A stretch of 64,000 nt of DNA, taken from contig NZ_CAJHCP010000002.1 of assembly GCF_904848625.1 (NCBI RefSeq), positions 619,568 through 683,567 on the forward strand, read 5' to 3'. This DNA is from Paraburkholderia metrosideri (GTDB lineage: Bacteria > Pseudomonadota > Gammaproteobacteria > Burkholderiales > Burkholderiaceae). This document shows, one piece after another, positions 1 to 9,535 of this stretch. The notes under the pieces are model-generated. The model made no database searches and was not told where the DNA came from. It saw only the letters and a program-made list of their open reading frames with translations. Position 1 is the first letter of the stretch. Each line of letters begins with the position of its first letter. Position numbers and translations under genes: made by a program.

Positions 1-1212
1 CAGAAACACCTTTGGCGTCACCGACAAGCCGAGTGCGAGTGGATGATCGTGCGGCACGCCGTCGTCGATGACGATCTTCACCGGCACCCGCTGCACGATC
101 TTCACGAAGTTGCCGGTGGCATTTTCAGCGGGAAACGCCGAGAAGCGCGAACCGGTGCCGAGCTGCACGCTATCGATGTGACCGTGCAAATGCAGTTGCG
201 GAAACGCGTCGACGCCGACGGTGACCTTGTCTCCCGGACGCATCCGTTCAAGCTGGGACTCCTTGAAATTCGCCGTGACCCAGACCTCAGGCGTCACGAT
301 CGAGAAAAGCGCTACGCCCGCTTGCAGAAAGGTGCCCAGTTGCACATTGCGTCGTGTAATCCAGCCATCGGACGGCGAGCGCACTTCGCAATAAGACAGA
401 TTCAATTGCGCCTGCTCGAGTTGGGCTTCGGCTTGCTGAACCTGCTGACGGCGCTCTTCGACGGTTGCTTCAGTCTGACGGATCTGCTGCGGCACGAGGC
501 TCGCGGTCTGTTGCTGCGCGCGCGCCTGCTCGACGCTGGCGCTGGCTGATTGCCGCTGCGCGTCGGCGGTATCGACGTTCTGTTGCGAGGTGGCACGCTG
601 ATCGACCGCATGCTGACGCACGTATTGCGCTTGCGCCTGGCGGAAATTCGCCTCAGCCGACGAGGTCTGCGCTTTAGCCTGACGGAACTGTGCCGGATAT
701 TGCACCCGCGCGATGTCGAGTTGGACTTCGGCCGCATGCAATTGCGCCTTTGCAAGGCCGACCTGCGCCTGCGCTTCGTCGACCTTCGCCTGATAGTCGC
801 GCTTGTCGATGACGACCAGCAGATCGCCGCGGTGCACGTAGACGTTATCGTTGACGGCCAGATTCACCACATAGCCCGAGACTTTCGGCGCCATGGTGAT
901 TGCATTGCCGTCGGTGTACGCGTCGTCGGTGGTGATCTGGTTACGGGTGGCGAACCACCAGACAAACGCAACGATCGCCAGAATAATCACCACGATGGCA
1001 AGAATGATCAGCGGCTTTTTGCCGGGCTTCTTGCGTTTGCCTTCATCGCCGTCGTCGCCATTTTTGCCGTTGCTTTTCTTGTTGCCGTCATCGTCTTCGC
1101 TGTCATCGCGACGTTGGCCGTCGTCTTTTTTCTCAGCAGATTTTCCGTCGTGTGCAGCTTGATTTTCTTGCTTATCCTGCTCGTCGTGAGCGGAGCCGGT
1201 CTCGTCTGACAT
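1..1212 (-). CDS. HlyD/EmrA-family membrane fusion protein (3' end outside window)
   Basis: Periplasmic adaptor of a multidrug efflux pump, probably pairing with an MFS (EmrB-like) pump and an outer membrane channel encoded to the left of the window. The reading frame is open through the left edge; 404 codons are present. Residues 1-65 are a very charged, Lys/Asp-rich cytoplasmic tail, residues about 67-88 form the single membrane anchor, and then comes the typical EmrA start TTDDAYTDGN followed by APKVSGYV. A long Gln/Ala-rich alpha-helical hairpin follows, then the motif SPSDGWITRRNVQLG and beta-barrel sequence. The low-complexity N-terminal tail is longer than in E. coli EmrA. No strong Shine-Dalgarno precedes the ATG, so the start is less certain than the family call. 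Confidence 0.88.
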   Translation of the reverse strand, partial: MSDETGSAHDEQDKQENQAAHDGKSAEKKDDGQRRDDSEDDDGNKKSNGKNGDDGDEGKRKKPGKKPLIILAIVVIILAIVAFVWWFATRNQITTDDAYTDGNAITMAPKVSGYVVNLAVNDNVYVHRGDLLVVIDKRDYQAKVDEAQAQVGLAKAQLHAAEVQLDIARVQYPAQFRQAKAQTSSAEANFRQAQAQYVRQHAVDQRATSQQNVDTADAQRQSASASVEQARAQQQTASLVPQQIRQTEATVEERRQQVQQAEAQLEQAQLNLSYCEVRSPSDGWITRRNVQLGTFLQAGVALFSIVTPEVWVTANFKESQLERMRPGDKVTVGVDAFPQLHLHGHIDSVQLGTGSRFSAFPAENATGNFVKIVQRVPVKIVIDDGVPHDHPLALGLSVTPKVFL

Positions 1213-1261
1213 GGCGATGCGTCCCGTCGTTTCAGAGGGTTGATAAAAGCGGGGCTAAGAA

Positions 1262-1297
1262 AACCGCCCGTCGATGCGTCGACGCATCGGGGCGGTT
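1262..1297 (-). terminator. Rho-independent terminator of the small gene at 1347-1529
   Basis: AACCGCCC (1262-1269) pairs with GGGCGGTT (1290-1297), and inside it lies the perfect palindrome CGATGCG-TCGA-CGCATCG with a two-base bulge. On the minus strand the stem is followed by TTTTCTTA. It therefore ends leftward transcription from the small gene and protects the efflux operon from read-through. Confidence 0.75.
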
Positions 1298-1346
1298 CTG
1301 GTCCAATTGAGGTGATAACGCAGAACGCCGCTTGACTAGCGGTGAC

Positions 1347-1529
1347 TCAGCGCGCATCCGGTTTGTCGGCGGATGGCTTGTGCTTCGAGGGGGCGTCCTC
1401 ATTCGGCACAATCTTCGTGGCGCCGCCCGTGGAGGGCGGATCGCTGGCGGGAAAGCTGTCTTCGACCTCTTTGTCGATCTGCTTTTCGCTCTTGTCGGCG
1501 TGCGGGTGCTTTTCCTTATGTGTTGTCAT
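1347..1529 (-). CDS. Small hydrophilic protein with EDSFPASDPPS motif
   Basis: A 60-residue, Lys/Asp/Pro-rich, probably disordered cytoplasmic protein. It contains EVEDSFPASDPPS (residues 21-33), a motif that recurs in short proteobacterial proteins of unknown function. The start was chosen at the ATG preceded by GGAGAAG at good spacing; the frame extends upstream but without a comparable ribosome binding site. A strong terminator follows. Function unknown; the family is often seen next to stress genes, which is an inference here. Confidence 0.7.
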   Translation of the reverse strand: MTTHKEKHPHADKSEKQIDKEVEDSFPASDPPSTGGATKIVPNEDAPSKHKPSADKPDAR

Positions 1530-1602
1530 AGCGACTTCTCCTTCCGATTCCTTCAGGTAACCCATCAAGCGCGCGATGTCACGATTAATGACGGTGCGCG
1601 AT

Positions 1603-3147
1603 TCACAAGATGATCTCCAGCGCATGCGCGCGCGAAAGCCCACCACCCATCGCGTCGATCAAACGCGCGGTGTGTGCTTCGCGTTCGCAGGCCAGCACGG
1701 CGACCACGTTGCCGTCTTTCACATACAGCGCGACGAATTGCTGCTGTTCCAGTTCGCCGTCGACCACGATTTCGTCCCACTCGTTCGCATGGCCGAGATA
1801 TTCGAAGCGCTTGCCGAAGTGATAAGTCCAGAAGTACGGCACACCCATGTAGTGATTTCGCGCACCGCACATGTTTTCCGCTGCGATTCGTGCATGTTGT
1901 TGCGCGACGCGCCAGTGTTCGACACGCAACGGTTCCTGGTTTTCGTGCAGCGAGAACACCGCGATATCGCCTGCCGCGTAGAGACCCGGCGCAGCCTGCA
2001 TGCCCGCATTGACGATCACGCCGCCGTCCTTCTGCAACGGCAATCCTTCGACAAACCCGGTTGCAGGAGCAACGCCCGTGCCTAACAGCACGACGTCGGC
2101 GGCAATGTGTTCGCCGCCTTCGAGCATCACCTCGTGCACATTGCCTTCTTCGCCTTCGAGCGATGCCACCTTCGCGCCGAGATGAAACACCACACCATTG
2201 CGTTCATGCAACGCGCGGAACATCTGGCCCGCACGTTCGCCGAACTGCTTTTCAAACGGGATGGTCTCGGGGGAAATCACGCTGACCGGCGTGCCGCGCT
2301 TGCGCAGTGCAGACGCTGTTTCCAGACCGATAAAGCTGCTGCCGAGAATCGCCACCCGCACCTGTTGGGCGTTTTCGCCGAGCGCGTCGACTAGCGCGCC
2401 GGCATCGTCGAGATTGCGTAACACGTGTACGCCGCCTAGCTCCCGGCCGGGGAGGTGGGGGATCTTCGGCACGCTGCCGGTGGCGAGCAGGGCCGTGTCG
2501 TAAGTCAGCGTGCCGCCGGTGTCGAAATGCAGCGTCCGGGCGGGCACATCCAGGCGCACGACTTTGGTCACGATTCGCTCGACGTCATGCAATTCGAGCC
2601 AGCCGGCGGCGAGCAGCGGCGGTACATCTGCGGTCGCCATCTCCATTGACGGGACGAATTTGCTCAATGCAGTGCGATCGTAAGGTGCGTGCGGTTCGTC
2701 GCCGACCAGCGTGATGCGGCCGCCAAAGCCGCATTCACGCAACGCCGCGCACGCGGCCGCGCCAGCCGCTCCTGCGCCGATCACAACGTAATGGGGATTT
2801 CGTTCGATGGCCCGCTGCACCGGTTGACGCAATTTCTCCGGCGTGACCATCACGTCGTCGCCGCTCACGACGACCGGATAGCGCGCGAGCGCCACGAGTG
2901 CGGGCGGTTCGAGAACGTTGCCGGTGGCGACGTCGAAGGCCGCCTTGTGCCACGGACAAATAATCCGGCCATGACAGATTGCCCCTTTCTCCAGCGGGCC
3001 ACCCGCATGCGGACAGTCGGCCGCGTACGCATGCACCGTGTCGCCGTCGCGGACCAGCAGGATCTGTTCGTCGCCCACAACGACGCGCTCAGCGCAATCC
3101 GGTCGCAATTGCGACAACTGCGCAACGCGTTGTGCATTCGTGGGCAT
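1603..3147 (-). CDS. Rieske [2Fe-2S]-FAD/NAD(P) oxidoreductase fusion
   Basis: 514 residues. The N-terminal Rieske domain (about 10-105) has Cys45-x-His47 and Cys64-x-x-His67 as cluster ligands (DCPHAGGPL and CPWHKAAFD). After a linker comes an FAD domain with VVIGAGAAGAAACAAL (from residue 121), an NAD-binding motif AILGSSFIGLETASAL, and the GLYAAGDIA flavin motif near the C-terminus. This is the AIFM3/assimilatory-ferredoxin-reductase architecture, which carries electrons from NAD(P)H through FAD; the physiological acceptor is unknown. The start is the ATG with GAGGAA 7 bases upstream, not the in-frame upstream ATG. It is divergent from the histidine kinase at 3372. Confidence 0.85.
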   Translation of the reverse strand: MPTNAQRVAQLSQLRPDCAERVVVGDEQILLVRDGDTVHAYAADCPHAGGPLEKGAICHGRIICPWHKAAFDVATGNVLEPPALVALARYPVVVSGDDVMVTPEKLRQPVQRAIERNPHYVVIGAGAAGAAACAALRECGFGGRITLVGDEPHAPYDRTALSKFVPSMEMATADVPPLLAAGWLELHDVERIVTKVVRLDVPARTLHFDTGGTLTYDTALLATGSVPKIPHLPGRELGGVHVLRNLDDAGALVDALGENAQQVRVAILGSSFIGLETASALRKRGTPVSVISPETIPFEKQFGERAGQMFRALHERNGVVFHLGAKVASLEGEEGNVHEVMLEGGEHIAADVVLLGTGVAPATGFVEGLPLQKDGGVIVNAGMQAAPGLYAAGDIAVFSLHENQEPLRVEHWRVAQQHARIAAENMCGARNHYMGVPYFWTYHFGKRFEYLGHANEWDEIVVDGELEQQQFVALYVKDGNVVAVLACEREAHTARLIDAMGGGLSRAHALEIIL

Positions 3148-3371
3148 GATCGGTTCCTCGCGAAGTGTGCGGGTCAGGATTGACGCAAAAGCCGTGCGGC
3201 GCTTGTGCGTCAGCAATCCCTATGCCCGGAAAAATCCTCATGAAAATGGGTGGTTTCCAGGCTGAACATACTTTGGAGAACCGCCGAAGTGCGGTAAATT
3301 CAGGGAAAAGGAAATAGCGCGCGAACACCGGCGCGGCAATCCGGTACCTGACATCCCACCAACAACTTTTC

Positions 3372-5534
3372 ATGGAGATCGTGACCGTGCAGCGTGCGGA
3401 ACGTGTCGCAGTCGATTTCCCCATGCCGTCGCGTAATTTCGCGGCGACGCGGCGCATGTTGTTGATCGTGCTTGCCGTTTCGATCGTGTTTCCGCTGGCC
3501 TGCCTCGCGGGCTATGGCTATTTCGATTACCAGCGTCGCATTGCTGATTCAAACGACATGATCGATCGGCTCGCGCGCGTCAGCGAAGAGCAGGCTGTCA
3601 AGGTGCTGGACCTGAATCAGCAGATGGCCTCGCGGGTCGTCGAGTTACTCGGCAATTCAGACGAGGCGCAGATTCGCGCACGCCAGCAGGAACTGCACGA
3701 TCGCCTGCTGCAGATTGGCGGCGACTTTCCGCAGGTGTCGTCCATTTACGTGCTTGGCGCGACTGGCGACCTGCTCGTGTCGAGCCTCGCCTATCCCGCG
3801 CCGTCCATGTCGATCGAACAGCGCGAGGACTTCCGGGCGGCGAAAGCGATGCGGCCGCAGCCGTATTTCTCGCTGCCCATGTACGGCACGGTGTCGAAAA
3901 ACCATGTATTCACTACCGCCACCGGTCGCTCGGGCGCCGACGGCCAGTTCCTCGGCGTGGTGGCGGTCGCGCTGCGCAACGAGTACTTCGCTCGGTTTTA
4001 CGAAGAGCTGACCAACGGCGACTCTTCGCTGGCGCTCGCGCTATACCGGCAGGACGGCAATCTGCTGGTGCGCTATCCGCCATGGGCGAACGGCGCGAAG
4101 CCCACCACACAAAGTGCTTTCACGCAGGTCATGCGCGACCGGCAACTGTTCGGACATATCCGCCTGAAGTCGACCGTAGACGGCGTCGAGCGGCTGGTCG
4201 CGTTTCGCCGCGTAGGCGACTATCCGCTTTACGTCATGAGCGCTTATGCGATCTCGTCGATTGCCGCAGCGTGGCGGCAGCATTTCATCCTGATGGCCGC
4301 GCTCACGGCGGTGCCCTGCATCGCGATCTGGCTGCTGGTGTTCTATTCGCTGCGTCAACTGGAAGGCGAGCGCCGCGCGTGGGAGCGCTGGCAGGGCGAG
4401 GTGGCCATGCGGCTGTCGGCCGAAGCATCGAGCCGTCAGTTGCAACGAATGGGCGCACTCGGCAATCTGGTCGCCAACGTCGCGCACGACTTCAATAACC
4501 TGCTGATGGTGGTCTCGGCCAACACCGAACTCGCGCGGATCAAGAACTACAACAACCTCGAGAAAGAAGTCCTCGCGGTGGAACGCGCGACCGCTACCGC
4601 CGAATCGCTGACACGCCGGCTTTTGAGTGTGGCGCGCAAACAGCCGCTCAAACAGGAACAGGTCGAGCTCGCGCGCTGGCTGCCCGCCGCCGCGCCGCTA
4701 ATCGACGCCGCGCTCGGCGACACCGTCGAACTGGCGTTGAACATGGTCGATAACGTGTGGCCGGTGCTGGCCGATCCAACCGACCTCGAATTCGCGATCA
4801 TGAACCTCGCCGTCAACGCGCGCGATGCAATGCCGCGCGGCGGGCGCTTCGTGATTCGCTGCCAGAACAATCGTCTGGTGGGCAGCGACACCTTGTTGCC
4901 CGACGGCGAATACGTGCTGATTGCCTGCTCCGACGACGGCGAAGGGATGCCCGAGGCAGTCGCGCGGCGCGCGTTCGAGCCGTTGTTCACCACCAAGTTG
5001 CGCGGTTCCGGCACCGGCTTGGGTCTCGCCCAGGTGCTGTCGATGTGCGAGCAGGCTGGCGGTACGGCCAAGATCGACAGCGTGCCGGGCAGTGGCACGA
5101 CGGTGCGGCTGTATTTGCCGCGTCACCGCGAGCGTACGGCCACCGCGAGTGCCGAGGCCACGCAGCAGTCGGTAGCCGGTCCGCTGGGCGTCGTTCTGCT
5201 GGTGGAAGACAACGAAGACGTCGCCGCTGGTGTGGCGGCCGTGCTGGAAACGTTCGGCTGCGAAGTGCGCCACGAACCGAGCGCCGATCAGGCGCTCGAC
5301 GTACTGACCGGCGGCGCACGCTTCGAACTCGTGCTATCCGATATCCAGATGCCAGGCAAACTCAATGGCATCGACCTCGCGGAAAAAGTCCGCAGCGCGT
5401 GGCCGTCGCAGAAAATCGCCTTGATGACGGGCTACGCCGACGAACTCGACCGCGCGCGGCGCCTCGGCGTGGCGATTCTGGCAAAGCCGTTCAATATCGA
5501 CGATCTGCACGCGCTGGTCGCTTGCGAACCGTAA
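3372..5534 (+). CDS. Hybrid sensor histidine kinase with C-terminal receiver domain
   Basis: About 720 residues. TM1 is at about 29-48 and TM2 at about 305-325, enclosing a roughly 250-residue periplasmic sensor of Cache-like size. The phosphoacceptor His372 sits in NVAHDFNNLL, followed by the N-box NLAVNARDAMP, the G1 box DDGEGMPE and the G2 box GSGTGLGLAQV. A receiver domain follows with LVEDNEDV, phosphorylatable Asp657 in LSDIQMPG and the Lys of LAKPFN. No DNA-binding output domain and no separate regulator is adjacent. The first ATG lacks a Shine-Dalgarno; GTG at 3387 has GGAG nine bases upstream and may be the true start. Ligand unknown. Confidence 0.88.
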   Translation: MEIVTVQRAERVAVDFPMPSRNFAATRRMLLIVLAVSIVFPLACLAGYGYFDYQRRIADSNDMIDRLARVSEEQAVKVLDLNQQMASRVVELLGNSDEAQIRARQQELHDRLLQIGGDFPQVSSIYVLGATGDLLVSSLAYPAPSMSIEQREDFRAAKAMRPQPYFSLPMYGTVSKNHVFTTATGRSGADGQFLGVVAVALRNEYFARFYEELTNGDSSLALALYRQDGNLLVRYPPWANGAKPTTQSAFTQVMRDRQLFGHIRLKSTVDGVERLVAFRRVGDYPLYVMSAYAISSIAAAWRQHFILMAALTAVPCIAIWLLVFYSLRQLEGERRAWERWQGEVAMRLSAEASSRQLQRMGALGNLVANVAHDFNNLLMVVSANTELARIKNYNNLEKEVLAVERATATAESLTRRLLSVARKQPLKQEQVELARWLPAAAPLIDAALGDTVELALNMVDNVWPVLADPTDLEFAIMNLAVNARDAMPRGGRFVIRCQNNRLVGSDTLLPDGEYVLIACSDDGEGMPEAVARRAFEPLFTTKLRGSGTGLGLAQVLSMCEQAGGTAKIDSVPGSGTTVRLYLPRHRERTATASAEATQQSVAGPLGVVLLVEDNEDVAAGVAAVLETFGCEVRHEPSADQALDVLTGGARFELVLSDIQMPGKLNGIDLAEKVRSAWPSQKIALMTGYADELDRARRLGVAILAKPFNIDDLHALVACEP

Positions 5535-5701
5535 AGTCCGTCAGCCATTACACGCCGAATGCTGTGCATCGCTCGCAAGCCTGCGTGTTTAAAACGTTTG
5601 ACGCGTCGCGGCACATCCCTTGCTGAAACGATGGTGAGGCTTGCGATTCCGGCTGGACCAGCCGGCGCAACCCACACTTCTTTTCGCACAGGAGAATCGT
5701 C

Positions 5702-5995
5702 ATGAAGCTCAGCAGAAAGATCACTCAGGCATTGCTCGTTTCGTCGTTGCTCGCGGCTTCGTCCGTCGCGATGGCACAAGGTGCAGGCGGGGGTGGCGGC
5801 GGCCCAGCCGGTAATGACCCGAGTGGCGGCACCAATGCGGGCACCACGCGCGAGGGCGGCGACATGCAGGCATCGGGCGCCAAAGCGCATTCGAGCAAGC
5901 ATCATATGAAGGGGTCGAAGAAGACGACGAAGCCCATGAACGACACTACCAACACGCCCGGAGCCGACGCGAGCAGCGACACGAAGGGACATTGA
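5702..5995 (+). CDS. Small secreted Gly/Ser/Lys-rich protein
   Basis: 97 residues with a clear Sec signal peptide (n-region MKLSRK, hydrophobic core, AMA at 23-25 before Gln26). The mature part opens with a glycine run and is otherwise low complexity, basic and cysteine-free, so it is probably disordered in the periplasm. AGGAG precedes the ATG by seven bases. No family recognised. The preceding 166 bases show no terminator, so it could be read through from the kinase gene. Confidence 0.72.
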   Translation: MKLSRKITQALLVSSLLAASSVAMAQGAGGGGGGPAGNDPSGGTNAGTTREGGDMQASGAKAHSSKHHMKGSKKTTKPMNDTTNTPGADASSDTKGH

Positions 5996-6159
5996 ACCGG
6001 AGGCCGTCATCGCCGCGCTGTTGCTGAAATGAGTCTGAACGTTTGACGGCCTATCGACAGGAATGGTGCTTGCTCGACCGAACGGTGTGCGTGGCCGTCC
6101 GGCGTGAAGTTTGAAAACCTCCGGTGGACTCATGCGTTCATCCATCAGGAGCTCTTCCC

Positions 6160-7203
6160 ATGACACTCAGCGACACCATCAAAGGCATGGTCGGCCTGGA
6201 CCCCACGGGCCATGCCGATCCCGACATGAAGGCGGTCCTCGACGCGCTCAAAAGTCTCAACCCGAAACCGATAGAAGATTGCACCGTCGACGAAGCAAGA
6301 CGGCAGCCGACTCCTGCCGACGCGGTCAAAACGCTGATGAACAACCCCGCGTTCAGCGCGCGGCCGTCGCCGGAACTGGAAGCGGTGCGCACCGAAGATA
6401 TCGTGATTCCGGGCGCACTTGGCAGTAATCCGGCGCGGGTCTACAGGCCGCAAGGTGAGGGGCCGTTTCCGCTAATTCTGTATTTTCATGGCGGCGGCTG
6501 GGTGATCGCCGATCTCGATACTTACGACGCCACGCCGCGGTCCATCGCTGCGCAGAGCAATGCGATCGTGGTGTCCGCGCATTACCGGCAGGCTCCCGAG
6601 CATCGCTTGCCGGCCGCGCACGACGACGCTTTCGCCGCGTGGCGCTGGCTGGTCGACAGTGCGGCGAGCCTGGGCGGCGACCCGCAGAAAATTGCAGTAA
6701 TGGGCGAAAGCGCGGGCGGCAATCTGGCAATCAACGTGTCGATTCGTGCTCGAGACATGGGTAGAGAGGCGAACACACCGATGCCGATTCACCAGGCGCT
6801 GATCTACCCGGTGGCGAGCAACAACATCGTGTCGGTCTCCTACGAGGAGAACCGCAACGCGCGCCCGTTGAGCAAGCCGATGATGCTGTGGTTCGTGCAT
6901 AACGTGATCAATAGCGAGAGCGATCTGACGAGTCCGTTGATCGATGTGGTCAGCGCCGATCTGTCAGGCCTGCCGCCGACCGCAATCGTGACCGCCGGCA
7001 TCGATCCGCTGCGTTCAGACGGCGAAAAGCTCGCGCAAAAACTGCAAAGCGCCGGTGTGGCAGTCGAGCATCGCAATTATCGCGGCGCGACGCATGAGTT
7101 CTTTGGGATGGCGGCAGTGGTGCAGGCCGCGCGCGATGCGCAGACTTTTGTTTCGCTGGCGCAGCGACAGGCGTTTGGCGGCGTTCCGCTGGAGAGCGTT
7201 TGA
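6160..7203 (+). CDS. Alpha/beta hydrolase, hormone-sensitive-lipase (family IV) esterase
   Basis: 347 residues. The oxyanion motif HGGGW is followed by the nucleophile elbow GESAGG, the acid in AGIDPLRSDG and the catalytic His in GATHEFF. These are all the landmarks of family IV carboxylesterases acting on short-chain esters. The start at 6160 has AGGAG seven bases upstream; the frame continues twelve codons upstream without a ribosome binding site. There is no signal peptide, so it is cytoplasmic. Substrate unknown. Confidence 0.88.
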   Translation: MTLSDTIKGMVGLDPTGHADPDMKAVLDALKSLNPKPIEDCTVDEARRQPTPADAVKTLMNNPAFSARPSPELEAVRTEDIVIPGALGSNPARVYRPQGEGPFPLILYFHGGGWVIADLDTYDATPRSIAAQSNAIVVSAHYRQAPEHRLPAAHDDAFAAWRWLVDSAASLGGDPQKIAVMGESAGGNLAINVSIRARDMGREANTPMPIHQALIYPVASNNIVSVSYEENRNARPLSKPMMLWFVHNVINSESDLTSPLIDVVSADLSGLPPTAIVTAGIDPLRSDGEKLAQKLQSAGVAVEHRNYRGATHEFFGMAAVVQAARDAQTFVSLAQRQAFGGVPLESV

Positions 7204-7291
7204 ATAGCGTGTGCGTCGTTGTTTCAGCTTGCGTGAGAAGAGAGCGGTGCGAGAGCTCAGCCGCTCTTTATACCGTGCGCGTTGTTATGGC

Positions 7292-7711
7292 TCACTCGCC
7301 GATCAGATGCAACACGATGTCGCGATGCTGCGTATGACGGCGATGTTCAAACAGATATAAGCCTTGCCAGGTGCCGAGCACCATCTGCCCATGTTCGACC
7401 GGCACCGATAATTGAACCTGAGTGAGCGCGGTGCGCAGATGGGCTGGCATGTCGTCCGGTCCTTCGGCGTCGTGTTCGTAACGTTCGGCGTCCTCCGGCG
7501 CGAGGCTCGCGAAATAGCGCTCGAGATCGCGCTGCACCGAAGGGTCGGCGTTTTCCTGGATCAGCAGCGACGCGGACGTGTGACGGCAAAACAGCGTGAG
7601 CAGGCCGATGCGGATCGCTTCGCCGGTGACGAAGCGGCGCACTTCGTCGGTGAATTCGACGAGGCCGCGGCTGCGGGCTTTGACACTAAGGTGGTGGATA
7701 GCTTGTCGCAT
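7292..7711 (-). CDS. YjbQ/UPF0047 family protein
   Basis: 139 residues covering the whole UPF0047 domain. Family motifs visible are FCRHTSASLLIQENADP, YEHDAEGPDDMPAH, GTWQGLYLFEHR and the terminal His-rich stretch. Members are small trimeric proteins with weak thiamine-phosphate synthase activity in E. coli (YjbQ); the native role is unclear. It lies in the same orientation as the thioredoxin-like gene 51 bases upstream and may be cotranscribed with it. Confidence 0.88.
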   Translation of the reverse strand: MRQAIHHLSVKARSRGLVEFTDEVRRFVTGEAIRIGLLTLFCRHTSASLLIQENADPSVQRDLERYFASLAPEDAERYEHDAEGPDDMPAHLRTALTQVQLSVPVEHGQMVLGTWQGLYLFEHRRHTQHRDIVLHLIGE

Positions 7712-7762
7712 GGTAGAGGGTCGATATGGCTGGCTTGCGGTGCACCTTCAGGCGGCGTCCGC

Positions 7763-8083
7763 TCAAAGCGCCGCAAACGCGTCCGCAATCTCCTCCGCAC
7801 TCCGCGGACGAACCACACGCGCGAGTTCGGCGCCATCCCGCATGAACACGAGTGTCGGCCACAGCTTGACCTTGAATGAGCGCCCCAGCGGCCGGCCCGG
7901 CCCATCTTCGATTTTCAGATGCCTGACGTCGGCATGCGGTCCGAAAGCCTCGACAATCGACGCTTGCGCCCCTTGGCAATAGCCGCACCAGTCTGTGCCG
8001 AATTCGATGACGGTCACGCCGGGCAGCGCGTCGACATCAGCGCGCGACGGGGCGTGTGAGGAATAGGCTGTCTGGGTTGCCAT
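7763..8083 (-). CDS. Thioredoxin-fold protein
   Basis: 106 residues with the redox motif WCGYC in FGTDWCGYCQGAQ, a central VRHLKIEDGPG strand and the thioredoxin cis-Pro region LWPTLVFMRDG. WCGYC instead of WCGPC suggests a more specialised thiol-disulfide role than the general thioredoxin. No signal peptide, so cytoplasmic. The start was taken at the ATG with GGAGC upstream; ten extra in-frame codons precede it. Confidence 0.85.
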   Translation of the reverse strand: MATQTAYSSHAPSRADVDALPGVTVIEFGTDWCGYCQGAQASIVEAFGPHADVRHLKIEDGPGRPLGRSFKVKLWPTLVFMRDGAELARVVRPRSAEEIADAFAAL

Positions 8084-8382
8084 GCGTGCTCCGGTGCGGT
8101 TTGGTCTTTGCAATATTCACGGTCTTCACGGGCAGGGCGACCCGCCAATCCGGGCTGACCCGGCATTGCCTGCGTGTGAATCCGTCAAGATTAGCAGCTA
8201 TGCTGCGGATCGTCAGCGAGGCGCGCTTTCAGCGATGCATCAGGAACAGCGTGCCGCCGATTTCGCGAATCGTGTGCAAACTCTCATGGTTGACGCCGCG
8301 GCGTGTTAAACATCGTTCCGTGCCGTCACTGGATGACGGGTGTATCGCGTTTAGGCAAATTCAGGAACGTTTGGGAAAAGAA

Positions 8383-8679
8383 ATGGGAGAGAGGATCTAC
8401 CTGCAATACCCCGGCAACGGCGAACCGGTCGCGGTCGCGACGGGCTTCAGTTGGGGCGCCTGCCTGCTCGGATTTTTCTGGGCGTTATCGAAGAAAATGT
8501 GGTTTGCCGCTTTTGTCATGCTGTCGGTCAGCATCATCCTGCTCAGCATGGGACTGTGGGGCGAGACCGCCGATCTGATCGGAACGGTTCTATCGATTCT
8601 GTTTGCCGTCGGCTGCGGTATCTATGGCAACCAGTGGCACCGATGGACACTCGAAAAGCGTGGCTACGTCGTGCTGTAG
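8383..8679 (+). CDS. Small two-TM protein, DUF2628-like
   Basis: 98 residues. A short soluble start (MGERIYLQYP) leads to a Trp/Phe/Gly-rich segment and two membrane helices at about 40-60 and 64-82, with a basic C-terminal tail. This is the layout of DUF2628 inner membrane proteins, where GFSWGACLLGFFWAL is the typical entry. The start is the ATG after AGGAACG; a much longer open frame upstream (from 8056) has no family similarity. Function unknown. Confidence 0.72.
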   Translation: MGERIYLQYPGNGEPVAVATGFSWGACLLGFFWALSKKMWFAAFVMLSVSIILLSMGLWGETADLIGTVLSILFAVGCGIYGNQWHRWTLEKRGYVVL

Positions 8680-8821
8680 TGGACACGCGGCGGCGCTCTG
8701 CCGGCTGGCTCACCACCGCATCATTTCTTGCATTAACGCGTGACGCCCACCGGTATCGATACATGTCACGCGCTGTGTGTCGCTGCAAGCAACTCTGCTC
8801 AACTCGTCACGGAGGCATTTC

Positions 8822-9352
8822 ATGCGCAATGCATTGGCGGTCGTTCCAGGTCCGAACCGCACCGATTCACGCACCGACTCCCGCACGCTGTTCCGTCGCG
8901 CTGTGTTTGGCGCGGCACTGGTTATCTCGTCAGCGGTTGCGCCGCTCACTTACGGCGCCGACGCGACCGTCACGCCGGGCGCGACCAGTGCTTCCACCGC
9001 ATCCACTGCGCCCGCTGCCCAACCCGGCACGGCAACCCCCGCGCCCGACGACACCTTCCTGCTCACCATCTTCCTGCGCCACGACGAATCCAAACCGTTA
9101 CCGAAGATCAACGACCAGTTGGCCGCACAAGGCTTCTTCAAAACGTTCCCGCCGCCGGGCATCGAGGTCGTGTCGTGGTACGTGATGATGGGCATCGGCC
9201 AGGTCGTCACGTTGCGCGTGCCGGCGAGCCGGCTGCGTGAAGTGAACCGCGCGATCGAGACGACCGCGTGGGGCGGCTATCGAACCGAGTTTTATCCGAC
9301 CTACGATTACAAAGCTCAAGCCCAGCAAATGCGTGCAACAGATGGTAAGTAG
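8822..9352 (+). CDS. Exported hypothetical protein
   Basis: 176 residues. It begins with a basic region and a hydrophobic core (about 29-46) ending in YGADA, consistent with a Sec signal peptide. An Ala/Thr/Pro linker follows, then a compact domain containing FLRHDESKPLPKIND, GFFKTFPPPGIEV and SWYVMMGIGQVVTLRVP. GGAGG lies nine bases before the ATG. The C-terminal domain resembles the small periplasmic family of proteins of this kind seen in Burkholderiaceae, but I cannot assign a function. Confidence 0.72.
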   Translation: MRNALAVVPGPNRTDSRTDSRTLFRRAVFGAALVISSAVAPLTYGADATVTPGATSASTASTAPAAQPGTATPAPDDTFLLTIFLRHDESKPLPKINDQLAAQGFFKTFPPPGIEVVSWYVMMGIGQVVTLRVPASRLREVNRAIETTAWGGYRTEFYPTYDYKAQAQQMRATDGK

Positions 9353-9535
9353 CACGCAGCATGCAGCCAGTTTGCCGGCAACGTGATGCAACCTAAATCT
9401 GGGACGAATGTGGGACGAAACGGCGCGGGTTTACGCGCCCGCAAGCTAGGTCGATAATGCCCCAGTTGTGCCGGCCACGAATCTCCCGGCGTGCATTTCG
9501 CACACCAGTTTCGCTCCAACTGACCCACCGTCCCC

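Noticed and set aside
4757..5626. 289-codon plus-strand frame inside the histidine kinase
   Set aside because: Frame-shifted shadow, very Arg-rich; the kinase and receiver motifs are in the other frame.
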